Below, piece after piece: positions 11,336 through 22,261 of a DNA stretch of 64,000 nucleotides (its first letter is position 1; each line of letters begins with the position of its first letter). Source of the stretch: Diphasiastrum complanatum (lineage: Eukaryota; Streptophyta; Lycopodiopsida; Lycopodiales; Lycopodiaceae); NCBI GenBank assembly GCA_029204225.1, contig CM055100.1:33321645-33385644 (forward strand), read 5' to 3'. Below the pieces are notes generated by a model. It was not told where the DNA came from. It did no database searches and saw nothing but the letters and a program-made list of their open reading frames with translations. The translations under genes were made by a program, and so were the position numbers.

Positions 11336-11722
11336 TATTCTTTGTTGAAGATGTCGTGTCCAACAACTTCACAAACTTACTGTCTACAGTCCTCTGAATA
11401 TACGCCACCTCATTGCAAGAAATACAAATGTCGAAGACTAAATGACATTGTCATTGAGATGATAAGGCAGGCTTGGGAAAAATGGAAAAAATTTTGTAGC
11501 CCTGCTAGATCGTTGGCCAGGCATGTAGTTCACGAGGCATGCATTCAAAGGTTGATTGACATATATAATTTGGGTAGTCATTTAGAAATTGGTAGGTATT
11601 TTGTGATTAGGTCATGGATTCCTAAACCACCTAAGTTTGTGAAGAGGTCTTTTTGGTCTTTCATAAGGCAATTGAAAAGAGATTTATTCCATATTGTTAT
11701 GGATAGAAAGAAGACCATATAA
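11336..11722 (+). CDS. Unrecognised ORF, possible first exon of a disrupted gene
   Basis: The frame is open from at least 11297; the internal ATG at 11351 (MSCPTTSQTYCL) is a plausible start. The product is basic and rich in aromatic residues (for example RQAWEKWKKFC and KRSFWSFIRQLKRDLFHIV), with no family that I recognise. It lies about 340 bp upstream of exon-like sequence at 12061-12340, so it may be part of the same broken gene. A chance ORF cannot be excluded. Confidence 0.3.
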   Translation, partial: YSLLKMSCPTTSQTYCLQSSEYTPPHCKKYKCRRLNDIVIEMIRQAWEKWKKFCSPARSLARHVVHEACIQRLIDIYNLGSHLEIGRYFVIRSWIPKPPKFVKRSFWSFIRQLKRDLFHIVMDRKKTI

Positions 11723-12060
11723 GTAGTGAGAATGTGCTTAATGTTTATGTTTCTAGCTACAAAACCGAGGAGTATCATGGGCTTTCATATTGATAGATCC
11801 TAGTTTGTAACTGCTCAATTTCGGTGAAATTCTCCATCATAGTCTCATAGTCTAAGAAATGTACATTTGAAAGCCATTATGAAGATGTACCATGTTGTTC
11901 TATTCTGACAAAATTGCAAGAGCCTTCTATTATATGAATGTTGTACGTAAATTGTTTTGACTCACTATTGTTTTGAATGTGACAAGAACTTTTTGATCTT
12001 TTCTAACACAGCATGGTTTTGACAAGATTGTGAGCAAAAGTTTTGCTTCCAATAACAACT

Positions 12061-12340
12061 ATGGACACAATAGAAGAACAAATGGTTGAGGCAGTATCGA
12101 CCGATGAGGTAATATTGCCATTCTATTAGCAATTGAATATGTACTCAATAATTTATTTTGAATGCATCACTTGCTTTATTGTTGTTCATTGTAGATGGTT
12201 GATCAATTAGAACTAGAAATCATGGATGGCCAATTGAATATGGATGCAATAGCTAAAATTGAAGAGACACAGAATTCCATCTCAATTGACACTATGGAAA
12301 TAACAGAACCAGATGTTGCTAATGATACCACCTGTCGGGC
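12061..12340 (+). pseudogene. Exon-like fragments of a disrupted gene
   Basis: Two open stretches are joined by a plausible small intron. The first encodes MDTIEEQMVEAVSTDE and is followed by GTAATATT. The second begins after TTCATTGTAG at about 12194 and reads MVDQLELEIMDGQLNMDA onward, in an acidic, low-complexity style. It is cut at about 12341 by non-coding retroelement sequence. Probable continuations lie at 14682-14880 and 22270-24545. Function is unknown. Confidence 0.4.
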
Positions 12341-14530
12341 CTGATATGGCCAAATTCGATTGACAAACTCGAGACATGCCCCGAAGAAGTGGCCATGGAC
12401 TACATACTGTCCATGGCAGTATGTAGACTCAACTTCCTATGCTTGACGTTGCCAACTCTAATTTGACCAGTATATAGGCCTCTCACCAAGGAGCCTATCT
12501 CTCCACAACATGTGACGCCAACTGGAGACTACCGTGCATATAACCATGCAGCTCACCTGATCACTCGCCAAAGTATCAGTTGTCACTCCCTGAGCAACCA
12601 TCCCCATACCTACTGGCACACAACCATGGGCATGCTGGATCCACATCACCCCGTAATACACTCCATGCCCTCAGGACATGTACCACCACCAGTTACACTC
12701 CATGCCACCTACCTCCAAGTAGGCTTGACCCGTCCCTAGGTCACCACATATGATGCACCAGCTGAAGAATATCTACTATGCAAACAATAACATTAGTCTC
12801 GGGATCTCGGGAGTTGCCGCTCATGAGATCCCAAGACTAATGTCTCCCTGATCGTACTGAGGTATATGCTTCTAAGTGACTTCCTCTAGGCTTCCTGATC
12901 TCACCACCTGTGGATCTGAACCATATAGGTTCCAACACCTGTACCGAGCCTAGACTCCTGCAAATAGAGCCAAGTGCATGAAAGATATAGATAGCTTATC
13001 CACGCCCCTGATGGTAGATGTCTCTCCATCGATGCCAATGCCAATGACTGGCCCCCTGTTGTAATGCCATCTTGTAGTCCCAAATGAGCACACCATGAAG
13101 TCTTTGCCATTAGAGTCCCCTCAAGTAGATCGCTACCAAAAACACCCATCATGATGTTTGTCCTCCGATCACACCTCGTGCGATCTCCATCAGCTCTCCA
13201 ACCTAGAGCTGGCTCTCAAAGCTTCACGCTTTGCCATTTGTGTTTGCAGTGTCCTGATTCCATCATGAATCCCCCTGTAAGTCTTGTCCATCAAATGACT
13301 TAAGTCCAATCTAAAATAGTTGCCCCCTGATAATCATCCCATGTCATCATGCAGTGCTATCCCTGTCAGGTATCTCAATGTCATCCATGATCTCGAAGAT
13401 ATGAGCATCTACCCTATAGTGCCCATCTGTATTCCCTCAAGCTAGCTCCAAGCTGCTCCTGTGAATGGTCCCAAACCACTCCTTGAGAATACACTGAGAT
13501 GTGAACTTCAAAGCCACCATCAAGTCCCTCACATGACTGTGCATGCCAATATCCCTCCAAGTGAACCTGTGAGATCTTCCATGGCCCAAACCAAATGATC
13601 TACACCCTGTCATCACTGGAATCTGCATCCCTGATGCAATACTGATATGGCAAATTGACTTGACTTACCCAGAATAGGCAGTTGAAGTGTGTCTCCTCAA
13701 TGACAAACCTGATACACTGCTCCACAGCTAAAATGGCTCGATCAAAAATGACTTACCGATTGCAAAATCGCAAAATCATCACACTTACCACTTACCAAGG
13801 GCATCCAAAGTGTGATTATTGACCTGTTCTTCATCCTCTGCATGTCCCACACACAGCTCGTCCAATGCAAGTCCACTATTTAGCCCAATGGCTTCCAACT
13901 GGCACCACCTCGCACTTCCATCACCTGTGACCACCAATATGTGTGTACCTCCAAGCTAGCCCATATTTCCCTCTGAACAAGGAATTTCCAAGCTATAGAT
14001 GTGTGTGTCAATGCAACTATCACCTGACTCGACAATGTCATTGTCGATTCTGCATGTGAGAGCGTTTCTCCAAAATGCCACGTGACGTTGGTTGGTTCGA
14101 ACCCCAAGAATTGAACCTGATCACAAGATTTTTTCACCTATAACTGGCATACCATGCCTACCTCTCACCTGTGATTGCTTGCCCTCTCAAAATTTTTGCC
14201 AATGATGAGTAGTCACGCCGCCAAACTGCACTTCTATCGCTAAAACTAGCTTTCTCCACACAATTCTGCTACCATTCTCCCCATACTACATTTATCGCTT
14301 CCAAACACCCTGTTACCCTTTCATATGTAAGTAACAATGATTTAGAAGTGATTGTGCCTCATTGTACCGCCCTGTAGCAGGTTTCACCAGCCAAAAATTG
14401 CCCCAATTCTGGCCCTATGGTACCCAAATGGCGAATGTACCCATCACTATGTCACCTGCACTCCGCTTGATAGAATGGTGATGAAAACCCCCCAAAATGC
14501 ATTTCTGAGTATTTACTGGAAACATCATAC
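12341..14530. mobile_element. Fragment related to non-coding LTR element H
   Basis: Most of this stretch matches 17765-20290, inside element H, in the same orientation, at roughly 85-90% by eye. Shared landmarks include CTTGACGTTGCCAACTCT, CAGCTCACCTGATCACTCGC and CCAAGCTAGCCCATAT. The first 90 bp resemble the H LTR (near 15090-15150: GGCC-ATATGGCC, GACAAAC, GACATGCCC). No open frame is conserved between the two copies. Ends and target duplication could not be fixed, so it is called a partial or internally deleted relative. Confidence 0.7.
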
Positions 14531-14681
14531 AAAGTTTTAGAGGAATGCACTGCTTTGTGTAAGTCCTACTATCATTATGCTTTGTATGTTTATTTTTTTA
14601 ACTTGGTGAGCTTGTCAACATTTGTTTTCATAATAGTTATGTGTTGATATTGTGGATGTGCATGTTTTACATATCTAGGGC

Positions 14682-14880
14682 CGATGCAAATGGAAAATGT
14701 AGAGTCACTGGATGATTTTTTTCACAGATTTTAAGTTGCAATATAGAAAGAAAATGTTTCTGGCTATTGAGCCAAATATGGAGCTTGCAAAAACGACAAA
14801 AGAGCAACTGGATATTAAAGGAAGTGCCAAGCATGTGGTGTGGAGGTCAAAGCTTTTTGATAATTGCACTAGTTTTTAAA
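14682..14880 (+). pseudogene. Exon-like fragment of the disrupted gene
   Basis: After an acceptor-like ACATATCTAG the sequence reads, with one frame change, through MFLAIEPNMELAKTTKEQL and DIKGSAKHVVWRSKLFDNC. The style resembles neighbouring exon-like pieces, and element H inserts just downstream at 14908. No known domain is recognised. Confidence 0.35.
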
Positions 14881-14907
14881 AGCTAGTGTCTAAGCATGTG
14901 TGCTAAC

Positions 14908-15383
14908 AGTTGAAATTCTGTTAGAATCTAGTGCAGTATGGAGATCACATCACACAATCACCATAGTCACTCCTCACAAGCTCTCATATATGGCACAACA
15001 AAAGTTAAGTCTATTATGAAGAAACACTGTACATATAGCAAAGCCCCAAAGTGCATGGGCTCAACAGGTGTCACTAAACTGGCCTACCACCTGCCAAACT
15101 AGAGTTAGGCCCAATATGGCCACATATACTGACAAACCCAGGACATGCCCTTGAGTATAGCATAATGAACTCAAAATCAGTGTACAGGCTTATTTCTTCC
15201 TACGTGTGGCTATCCGGCTAACCCAAGTAGCTGTCTACAGAATCAGTGCTCGATCAATATATCCTAACGGGTCACGTCCCGAACACAACTGAATACAACA
15301 AATCTAATTAACTGTACACTAATTACAACATCACATTTAGAGCTTACATAAAATGTATATCAGATTAACTCTGATTTCTAACT
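14908..15383 (-). repeat. Element H 3' LTR (left)
   Basis: It runs from AGTTGAAATTCTG to GATTTCTAACT on the plus strand and nearly matches 21706-22181. It is preceded by the duplication CTAAC and followed by CTCTCCCTT, the complement of a polypurine tract. Confidence 0.9.
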
Positions 15384-15563
15384 CTCTCCCTTAAGCTCAA
15401 ATGTGATAAGAGTGAAAAACAATCATTTGTAGCAATGTCTGGAGTGTCCAAAAGATGTTATGCATATCCTGCTACTCTGTACTTGACTCACACTCAAGCA
15501 AACCACCAGGTTTGACTCACAAAGTATCATGCAAACACAATGCTCATATAGAGAGTCTACCAT

Positions 15564-16016
15564 AGTTACGGACTACAGGGTACAGGCCTACTGGGCTACT
15601 CTGCATATATTTCGTAGGCCTCTTTACATTTACTGTTGGTTATGTATATTTCTGGTTACGCATTTTATATTAGTCATGTACATGCCCCAGAGCCTTTTTA
15701 TATGCTTATGACCCGCACTGGGTCCTTTTTTTATGACATTGACTAGCCTTGGGCCCTTATTATATGGTTATATGTGGAGTGGGGGCCCGTAGGAGGGCAC
15801 ACTATCTTCCCTCCACATTTTGCCTATCTTTACTTTTGAATTCTTATTTTAGGGTATTTATAGGGGCATTTGTACACTCATTTTTCAGATTATTGATTGG
15901 TATTGCTGGGGCTCTTCGTGGGAGAACCTATTGTCTTGTCTATTGCTTGTAAGGCTTTAGTCTATTGTTGTCTTTTATGCTTCATTGATTCAACACCTGA
16001 GATTTTGATCATAACT
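15564..16016 (+). repeat. TRIM-like element 5' LTR
   Basis: It begins AGTTACGGACTACAGG and ends GATCATAACT. It lacks a 12-bp insertion (near 16755) present in the 3' LTR and otherwise differs by scattered substitutions. Confidence 0.92.
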
Positions 16017-16028
16017 TGGTATCAGAGC
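16017..16028 (+). other. TRIM-like element primer-binding site
   Basis: TGGTATCAGAGC is a perfect match to the plant initiator-methionine tRNA site, directly next to the 5' LTR. Confidence 0.92.
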
Positions 16029-16201
16029 ACTTTCCTGATTGCTGAATTTTAGATCTGATTTTGTGATTGGGTGCCCATTTTCCTTGCTGATTTTTCTCTC
16101 TTTGCAAAGGGCTTTCGTCTCTTTGCTTCAGCAACATTCAACACAGTTTGGAGGACCAACTCCCATCAGAGCATTTTCCTTGGCGGAGCTTTAGCAGACA
16201 G

Positions 16202-16223
16202 TTAGCGGAAGTACTTCCGCTAA
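16202..16223. repeat. 22-bp perfect palindrome in TRIM-like leader
   Basis: The half-site TTAGCGGAAGT is followed without a gap by its reverse complement. It lies 174 bp after the PBS of the miniature element, in the untranslated leader. Confidence 0.9.
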
Positions 16224-16465
16224 ATTTGGCGGCCGGAAAAAAAAAATTGAGGAGGCTACTTGGGAGCCCATTGATGTTTTCTATCATACCCCTATCCTGG
16301 CTGATCAGGCTCGATCACTTGCAGCTATCATTGCTTCTCGGGATGCTCCGGCTTCTCTTGATGTTCCTTTCTCAAATGGGATATCTTGATGCAGTATTTT
16401 TCTCTGGCACTGGTTCTTATCTTATTTTGCCTACATTGGGGGCAATGCTCTTTATAGCCAGGGAG

Positions 16466-16930
16466 AGTTATGGACTACAGGATACAGTCCTACTGGGCTA
16501 CTCTGCATATATTTCGCAGGCTTCTTCACATTTACTGTTGGTTATGTATATTTTTGGTTACGCATTTTATATTAGTCATGTACAGGCCCCAGAGCCTTTT
16601 TATATGCTTATGACCCGCACTGGGTCTTTTTTTATGACATTGACTGGCCTTGGGCCCTTATTATATGGTTATATTTGGAGTGGGGGCCCATAGGAGGGCG
16701 CACTATTTTCCCTCCACATTTTGCCTCCCTTTACTTTTGAATTCCTATTTTAGGGTTCTTTGGTAGGGTATTTATAGGGGCATTTGTACACTCATTTTTC
16801 AGATTATTGATTGGTATTGCTTGGGCTCTTCGTGGGAGAACCTATTGTCTTGTCTATTGCTTGTAAGGCTTTAGTCTATTGCTGTCTTTTATGCTTCATT
16901 GATTTAGCACCTGAGATTTTGATCATAACT
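16466..16930 (+). repeat. TRIM-like element 3' LTR
   Basis: It begins AGTTATGGACTACAGG and ends GATCATAACT, followed by the target duplication ACCAT. A TATTTATA box lies at 16769-16776. Confidence 0.92.
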
Positions 16931-16935
16931 ACCAT

Positions 16936-19900
16936 ACTCTCGACCAATTGACTCGTCCACAATCCGACTTGAACACAAGTGGACCACATGAGCGACATGG
17001 CACAAATTGAGGAAATCCCACTGCCACCATGAGACTTACATCCTCCATCTATCTAGGCTGACATCCTATCAGACACTTACAAGCACAAACCTGTAAAGCT
17101 GACATAAATGAGCGACTGAGGCTCAACCTGAGGAAATCTTACTGCCACCAAAAGATTGCACCCTCACCAGATAGATAGCTAGTAGACAATGACAAGTCAA
17201 TGAGGATAAAATGACTACTTTGTTTTATTGTAGCAAATGCACAACCACATACGACTCCGACTCAGATCTAGACTCCCGTGACAAGGTAACATGCAAGCCC
17301 ACACACACTCATGCAAACCAACACGAATGATAAAGCGTCCAATACATGACCAAGGCCTGTCCAAACTGTGGTATCCTGTCGTACCAACACTTGTGCCACC
17401 TGTAGATCCGCTGCTACACCACTGGTCACCAAATCAGGTCCTCAACCATGGCCTGCACCTATACCAAGATGCTCTCACATCACATAGATGTCCTCATACA
17501 TCATCCAAGATCATCCATCTCGAACCAATGAGTGCTCCAAGAGTCATCCCTGATGTATCTCCCAAACAAAGCTATGCTCAAAGCCGCTTTGCCCTAACAT
17601 CCTGTCCAATAAGTCCTGAAGCTGATCCCCATCCATTCCCCATGCTCCAAGCACAAGAATCTACCAAGGACTCAATCAATGAATGTACAAACCTCACCAT
17701 AGGCTATACCTAAGTAGCTTGTCCATCTCCCAAAGATACTGATGATGATTTGCCTGTCCTACATCCCATGTAGGTTCAACTTTCCATGCTTGACGTTGCC
17801 AACTCTGATTTGACCAGTACATAGGCCTCTCACCAAGGAGTCTATCTCACCAACACTGTATCCATCATAGCGTCCAAGCCAAAGCAAATGCAAACTAGAT
17901 CCACTATCATGATGAATAACTCACCCACGATTAGCATATCAGGTAGGATAGCTCCAGAACTCTGTACCTTGTACCATCTGATCACCAAGTATCCATTACA
18001 TGCTGATAGCTCCCCAAGAATCTGTCCACCTGTAGTGCAACTAGACTCCAACTGGATCTAACCAAAAACTGCATCTTGCTTACCAAATAATAATGGATAG
18101 AAACAACACGTAATGCCAACCTAGAGACTACTGTGCATATGACAATGCAGCTCACCTGATCACTCGCCAAAGTATCAACTGTCACTCCTTGAGCAACCAT
18201 CTCCGTCCCTGCTGGTTCACAACCATGGGCATGCTGGATCCACATCACCCCGTAATGCACTCCATTCCCTCAAGATATGTACCACCCCAGGTACACTCCA
18301 TGCGACCTACCTCCAAATAGGCATGACCCGTCCCTAGGTCATCACATGATGCACCATCTAAAGAACATCGTCCATACATCAAACGACATATCATACCTGA
18401 GCAACTGTAGCATCTCCCTGAGTGCCACCCCAATGGACTCATCATCCACATACTATGCTCACCTGATGTCTCCGATCCTGGTCACCATCCTGCTAGACAA
18501 GCCGAACTCCAAAGCATCACCTGCTCCGCCTGGCTCCTAGCATTTGCTCGCTCTCCTTGGCTATGTGCCACTCGACACCATGCCAACGCAAGCCTGTCCC
18601 TGAGTCGCCGCTCATGGGACCCCGAGACTGTTGTCTCCTTGATCAAACTGAGGTATATGGCTTTGAGTGACTTCCTCTAGGCTTCCCCATGATCTCACCA
18701 CCTGAGAATCTGCACCATGGAAATTCCAACACCTGTGCCAAGCCTAGACTCCTACAAATACAGCCAAATGCATGAAAGCTATAGATAGCTTATCCACACC
18801 CATGATGGTAGATGTCTCCCCATCAATGCCAATGTCCAAAACTGGCCCCATGCTGTAATGCCATCCTGTACTCCCAAATGAGCACACCATGAGGTCCTTG
18901 CCATCAGTGTCCCTTGCAGTAGATCGCTAGCAAAACACCCATCATGGTGCTTGCCCTCCGATCACACCCCGTGCAATCTCCATCAGCTCTCCAACCTAGA
19001 GCTGGCTCTCAAAGCTTCACGCTTTGTCCATTTGCGTTTGCAGTGTTCTGACTCCATCATGAATCCCACCTATAAGTCATGTCCATGCCAATGACTCAAG
19101 TCCAATATGAAATAGTTGCCCCCTGATGATCATCCCATGTCATCCTGCAGTGCTATCCCTACCAGGTATCCCAATGCCATCCCTGATCACAAAGATCTGA
19201 GCATCTACCCTACAGTGCCCACATGTATTCCCTCAAGCTAGCTCCAAGCTTCTCCTGTGAACGATTCCAAACCACTCCCTGAGAATACACTAAGATGTGA
19301 ACTCCAAAGCCACCATCAAGTCTCGCACATGACTGTGCATGCCAATATCCCTCCAAGTGAACCTGTGAGATCTTCCATGGCCCAAACCAAATGATATGCA
19401 CCTTGTCATCACTGAAATCTGCATCCCTGATGCAATCCTGATATGGCAAATTGACTTGACTTATCCAAACTGGCAGTTGAAGTGTATTTCCTCGATGACA
19501 AACCTAATACACTACTCCACAGCTACAATGGCTTGATTAAAATTGACTTACCGACTGCAAAACCACAAAATCATCACACTCACCACTCGCCAAGAGCATC
19601 CAAAGTGTGATTATTGACCCGTTCTTCATCCTCTGTGTATCCCACACACAGCTCATCCAATGCAAGTCCGCTATCTTGCCCAATGGCTTCCAACTGGCAC
19701 CACTTCGCACTTCCATCACCTGTGACCGCCAAAATGTGTGTACCTCCAAGCTAGCCCATATCTCCCTCCGAACGAGAAATTTCCAAGCTACAGATGCGTG
19801 TGTCAATACAGCTATCACCTGACTCGACAATGCCACTGTCGATCATACTTGTGAGAGCGTTCCCCCAAAACACCACTTGACTTGGTTCGAACCCCAGAAG

Positions 19901-21693
19901 TTGAACCTGATCACAGGAATTTTTCACCTATAACCGGCATACCATGCCTATCTCTCACCTATGATTGCTTGCCCTCTCAAAATTGTTGCCAATGATGAGT
20001 AGTCACGCCGCCAAACTACACTTCCGTCGCCAATACTAGCTTTCTCCACACAATTTCACTGCCATTCAATCCCATACTGCATCTACCACTTTCAAACACC
20101 CTGTTACCCTGTCAAGAGTAAGTAATAGTAATTCAGAAGTAATAATGCCTCATTGTACTACCCTGTAGTAGGTTTAACCAGCCAAAAATTTCCCCAAATT
20201 TGGCCCTACGGTACCCAAATAGCAAATGTAGCCCATCACTAGGTCACCGGCACTCCGCTCGATAGAATGGTGACAAAAACACCCCAAAACACATTTATCC
20301 CTGCTCTATGACGTCGCTTTGTCCGTTGGCTCTGAGTAGCCAGTTTCAGGGGTCATTTTGGCCCAAGAATGGCCAAAAAATGTGCCCTCTAGCCAAAGTT
20401 ATCCCTTTCCAAAGGGTGACTTGCAAATTTGAACTATTTCTTCATGATGAAGCAACTTCACCTTTCAGTTGTGAAGGGACCCAACTCAACTTCCAGTATG
20501 AGAATTTTTAATGAAGTGGAAGTGCTTTATGCACTTCAGACCCCTTCAATTGAAGTTCTTGGTGGTTTTATGGCAATTCAATGGTGCATTCACATCCAAC
20601 GGCCCATATCAGATGTGGCCTCCACCGTTGATCAGTAGATTCCTTGATCGCATGGTTACAATGAAACTTGAGCACCAAACGAAGCTCTAGGAGACACCAC
20701 TCCCTTTCATACACTACAAGACCAGCATAGCTGGCTGCGCGCGCTGGCCCGCGAGCCTTCAAGGCTATCTCTCCTCCATTCTCCTTCAGGCCTTCTTCCA
20801 AGCTTTTCAGCTATGGCAGATGCTGGGGCATTTTTCACACTTGCTAGATCCATATTTGTTCTAGGGCGCCCATCTGCAGCTGTTGACAGCATCCAAAACG
20901 GTTCACGTCAGAGGGAGAACGAAGAATTTTCAACTATAAACCCTAGCCACCATTTTGGCTCTCTGAGAGAATTGATCCAGTGCCATAATCTGTCAACAGC
21001 TGTCCGCGGCCATCTGCAGGCTGCCTCGCCCTGCCAGTGTGCCCCTCTTCACAATTTACATTGTTGCAAAAGGCTTTACATAGAGAACAATCTAAGCTTT
21101 TTGCTCTGTAAGCCCTAGCAGTTTGAAGAAGATGATATCTTGGGCATTTTTCCACATTTTCCAGTGGTTCTTCTTGCAGCTCATCATCTGACTGAGGTCG
21201 CCCTTCCTCTAGTGATCTGATCCAATTTATAGTTCTTCAATTGATGCGGTATTGACTGCAAACAGCCCGATTTTCCAAGAAATCCGTCAACAACCCACAA
21301 AACTAGAAATCTCCAAAATTTCCTCCGTTTTCAACCAAATTTGGTCCTGTAAATTGCCATGGCTCTCCATCACTGCTCTTTGCAAATCCCTTGCAAGCCC
21401 CATTGCACCAAACGGCTGTCCACACGATGAATTATGAAGCCACCATCAATGATTTCCCCGAAACCACCGAAACTGCAAGTTTCTCCGTGAATTCTCCCTA
21501 GAATCCACCTACGACGATCGTTCTGATCTTCCCCAAAGCTCCGATCGAAGGAACTTTGCTATCTCATGCCATCCGGACTGCCGATACCCCATATGGAGTC
21601 CTCTCTCGTGAGACGCTCCAAGTGCTATTTTTCCTGGTGAAAGATGCTATCCCATAGCTCCACCGGATCGTGCATACCTATCATCACCTTGAC
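16936..21693 (-). other. Non-coding internal region of element H
   Basis: No conserved gag-pol motif on either strand. 17765-20290 is shared with the copy at 12341-14530. A roughly 45-bp motif containing TGAGGAAATC and ACTGCCACCA occurs twice, near 16985 and 17105. The segment 20290-21693 next to the PBS is the minus-strand leader and holds only short frames. Confidence 0.6.
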
Positions 21694-21705
21694 GCTCTGA
21701 TACCA
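21694..21705 (-). other. Element H primer-binding site
   Basis: The minus strand reads TGGTATCAGAGC, a perfect match to the initiator-methionine tRNA site, immediately beside the right LTR at 21706. Confidence 0.9.
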
Positions 21706-22181
21706 AGTTGAAATTCTGTTAGGATCTAGTGCAGTATGCAGATCACATCACACAATCACCATAGTCACTCCTCACAAGCTCTCATAGATGGCATAACAAA
21801 AGTTAAGTCTATTGTGAAGAAACACTGTACATATAGCAAAGCCCCAAACTGCATGGGCTCAACAGGTGTCACTAATCTGGCCTACCACCTGCCAAACTAG
21901 AGTTAGGCCCAATATGGCCACATATATTGACAAACCCAGGACATGCCCTTGAGTATAGCATAATGAACTCAAAATCACTGTACAGGCTAATTTCTTCCTA
22001 CGTGTGGCTACCCGGCTAACCCAAGTAGCCATCTACGTTTTCAGTGCCTGATCAATATATCCTAACGGGTCACGTCCCGAACACAACTGAATACAACAAA
22101 TCTAATTAATTGTACACTAATTACAATATCACATTTAGAGCTTACATAAAATGTATATCAGATTAACTCTGATTTCTAACT
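21706..22181 (-). repeat. Element H 5' LTR (right)
   Basis: It pairs with 14908-15383. It ends GATTTCTAACT and is followed by the duplication CTAAC at 22182-22186. Confidence 0.9.
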
Positions 22182-22261
22182 CTAACATGTTGTCTTTCTT
22201 GTTTGTGAGTATAGATATATTTCTACCTTGGTGAAGGCCAAAAAAATGCATAGATTGCTTT

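Larger units (their letters stand above)
15564..16930 (+). mobile_element. Miniature LTR retrotransposon (TRIM-like) with ACCAT TSD
   Basis: A 1367-bp element with LTRs at 15564-16016 (453 bp) and 16466-16930 (465 bp), a perfect PBS TGGTATCAGAGC at 16017-16028, a purine tract CCAGGGAGAG just before the 3' LTR, and target duplication ACCAT at 15559-15563 and 16931-16935. The internal region is only 449 bp and encodes nothing recognisable; the long frame at 16148-16693 runs on into the LTR and has no motif. LTR ends are AGTTA...TAACT. A TATA-like TATTTATA lies at 15855-15862 in the 5' LTR. It sits inside element H, so it is younger than H. It can move only with proteins supplied in trans. Confidence 0.92.
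14908..22181 (-). mobile_element. Element H: large non-coding LTR element (LARD-like) with CTAAC TSD
   Basis: A 7.27-kb element in minus orientation. LTRs of 476 bp lie at 14908-15383 and 21706-22181, and CTAAC is duplicated at 14903-14907 and 22182-22186. The PBS (minus TGGTATCAGAGC, 21694-21705) abuts the right LTR and a minus-strand purine tract AAGGGAGAG abuts the left LTR. No gag, protease, integrase or RT motif is found inside, so it resembles large retrotransposon derivatives. It contains the miniature element at 15564-16930. LTR ends read AGTT...AACT, not TG...CA. An alternative boundary shifted by one base is possible on the duplication alone, but end symmetry and PBS adjacency favour the one given. 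Confidence 0.85.

Noticed and set aside
16148-16693. 181-codon frame in the miniature LTR element
   Set aside because: It runs across the LTR boundary at 16466, is not closed by element structure and lacks any retroelement motif. It is treated as chance.
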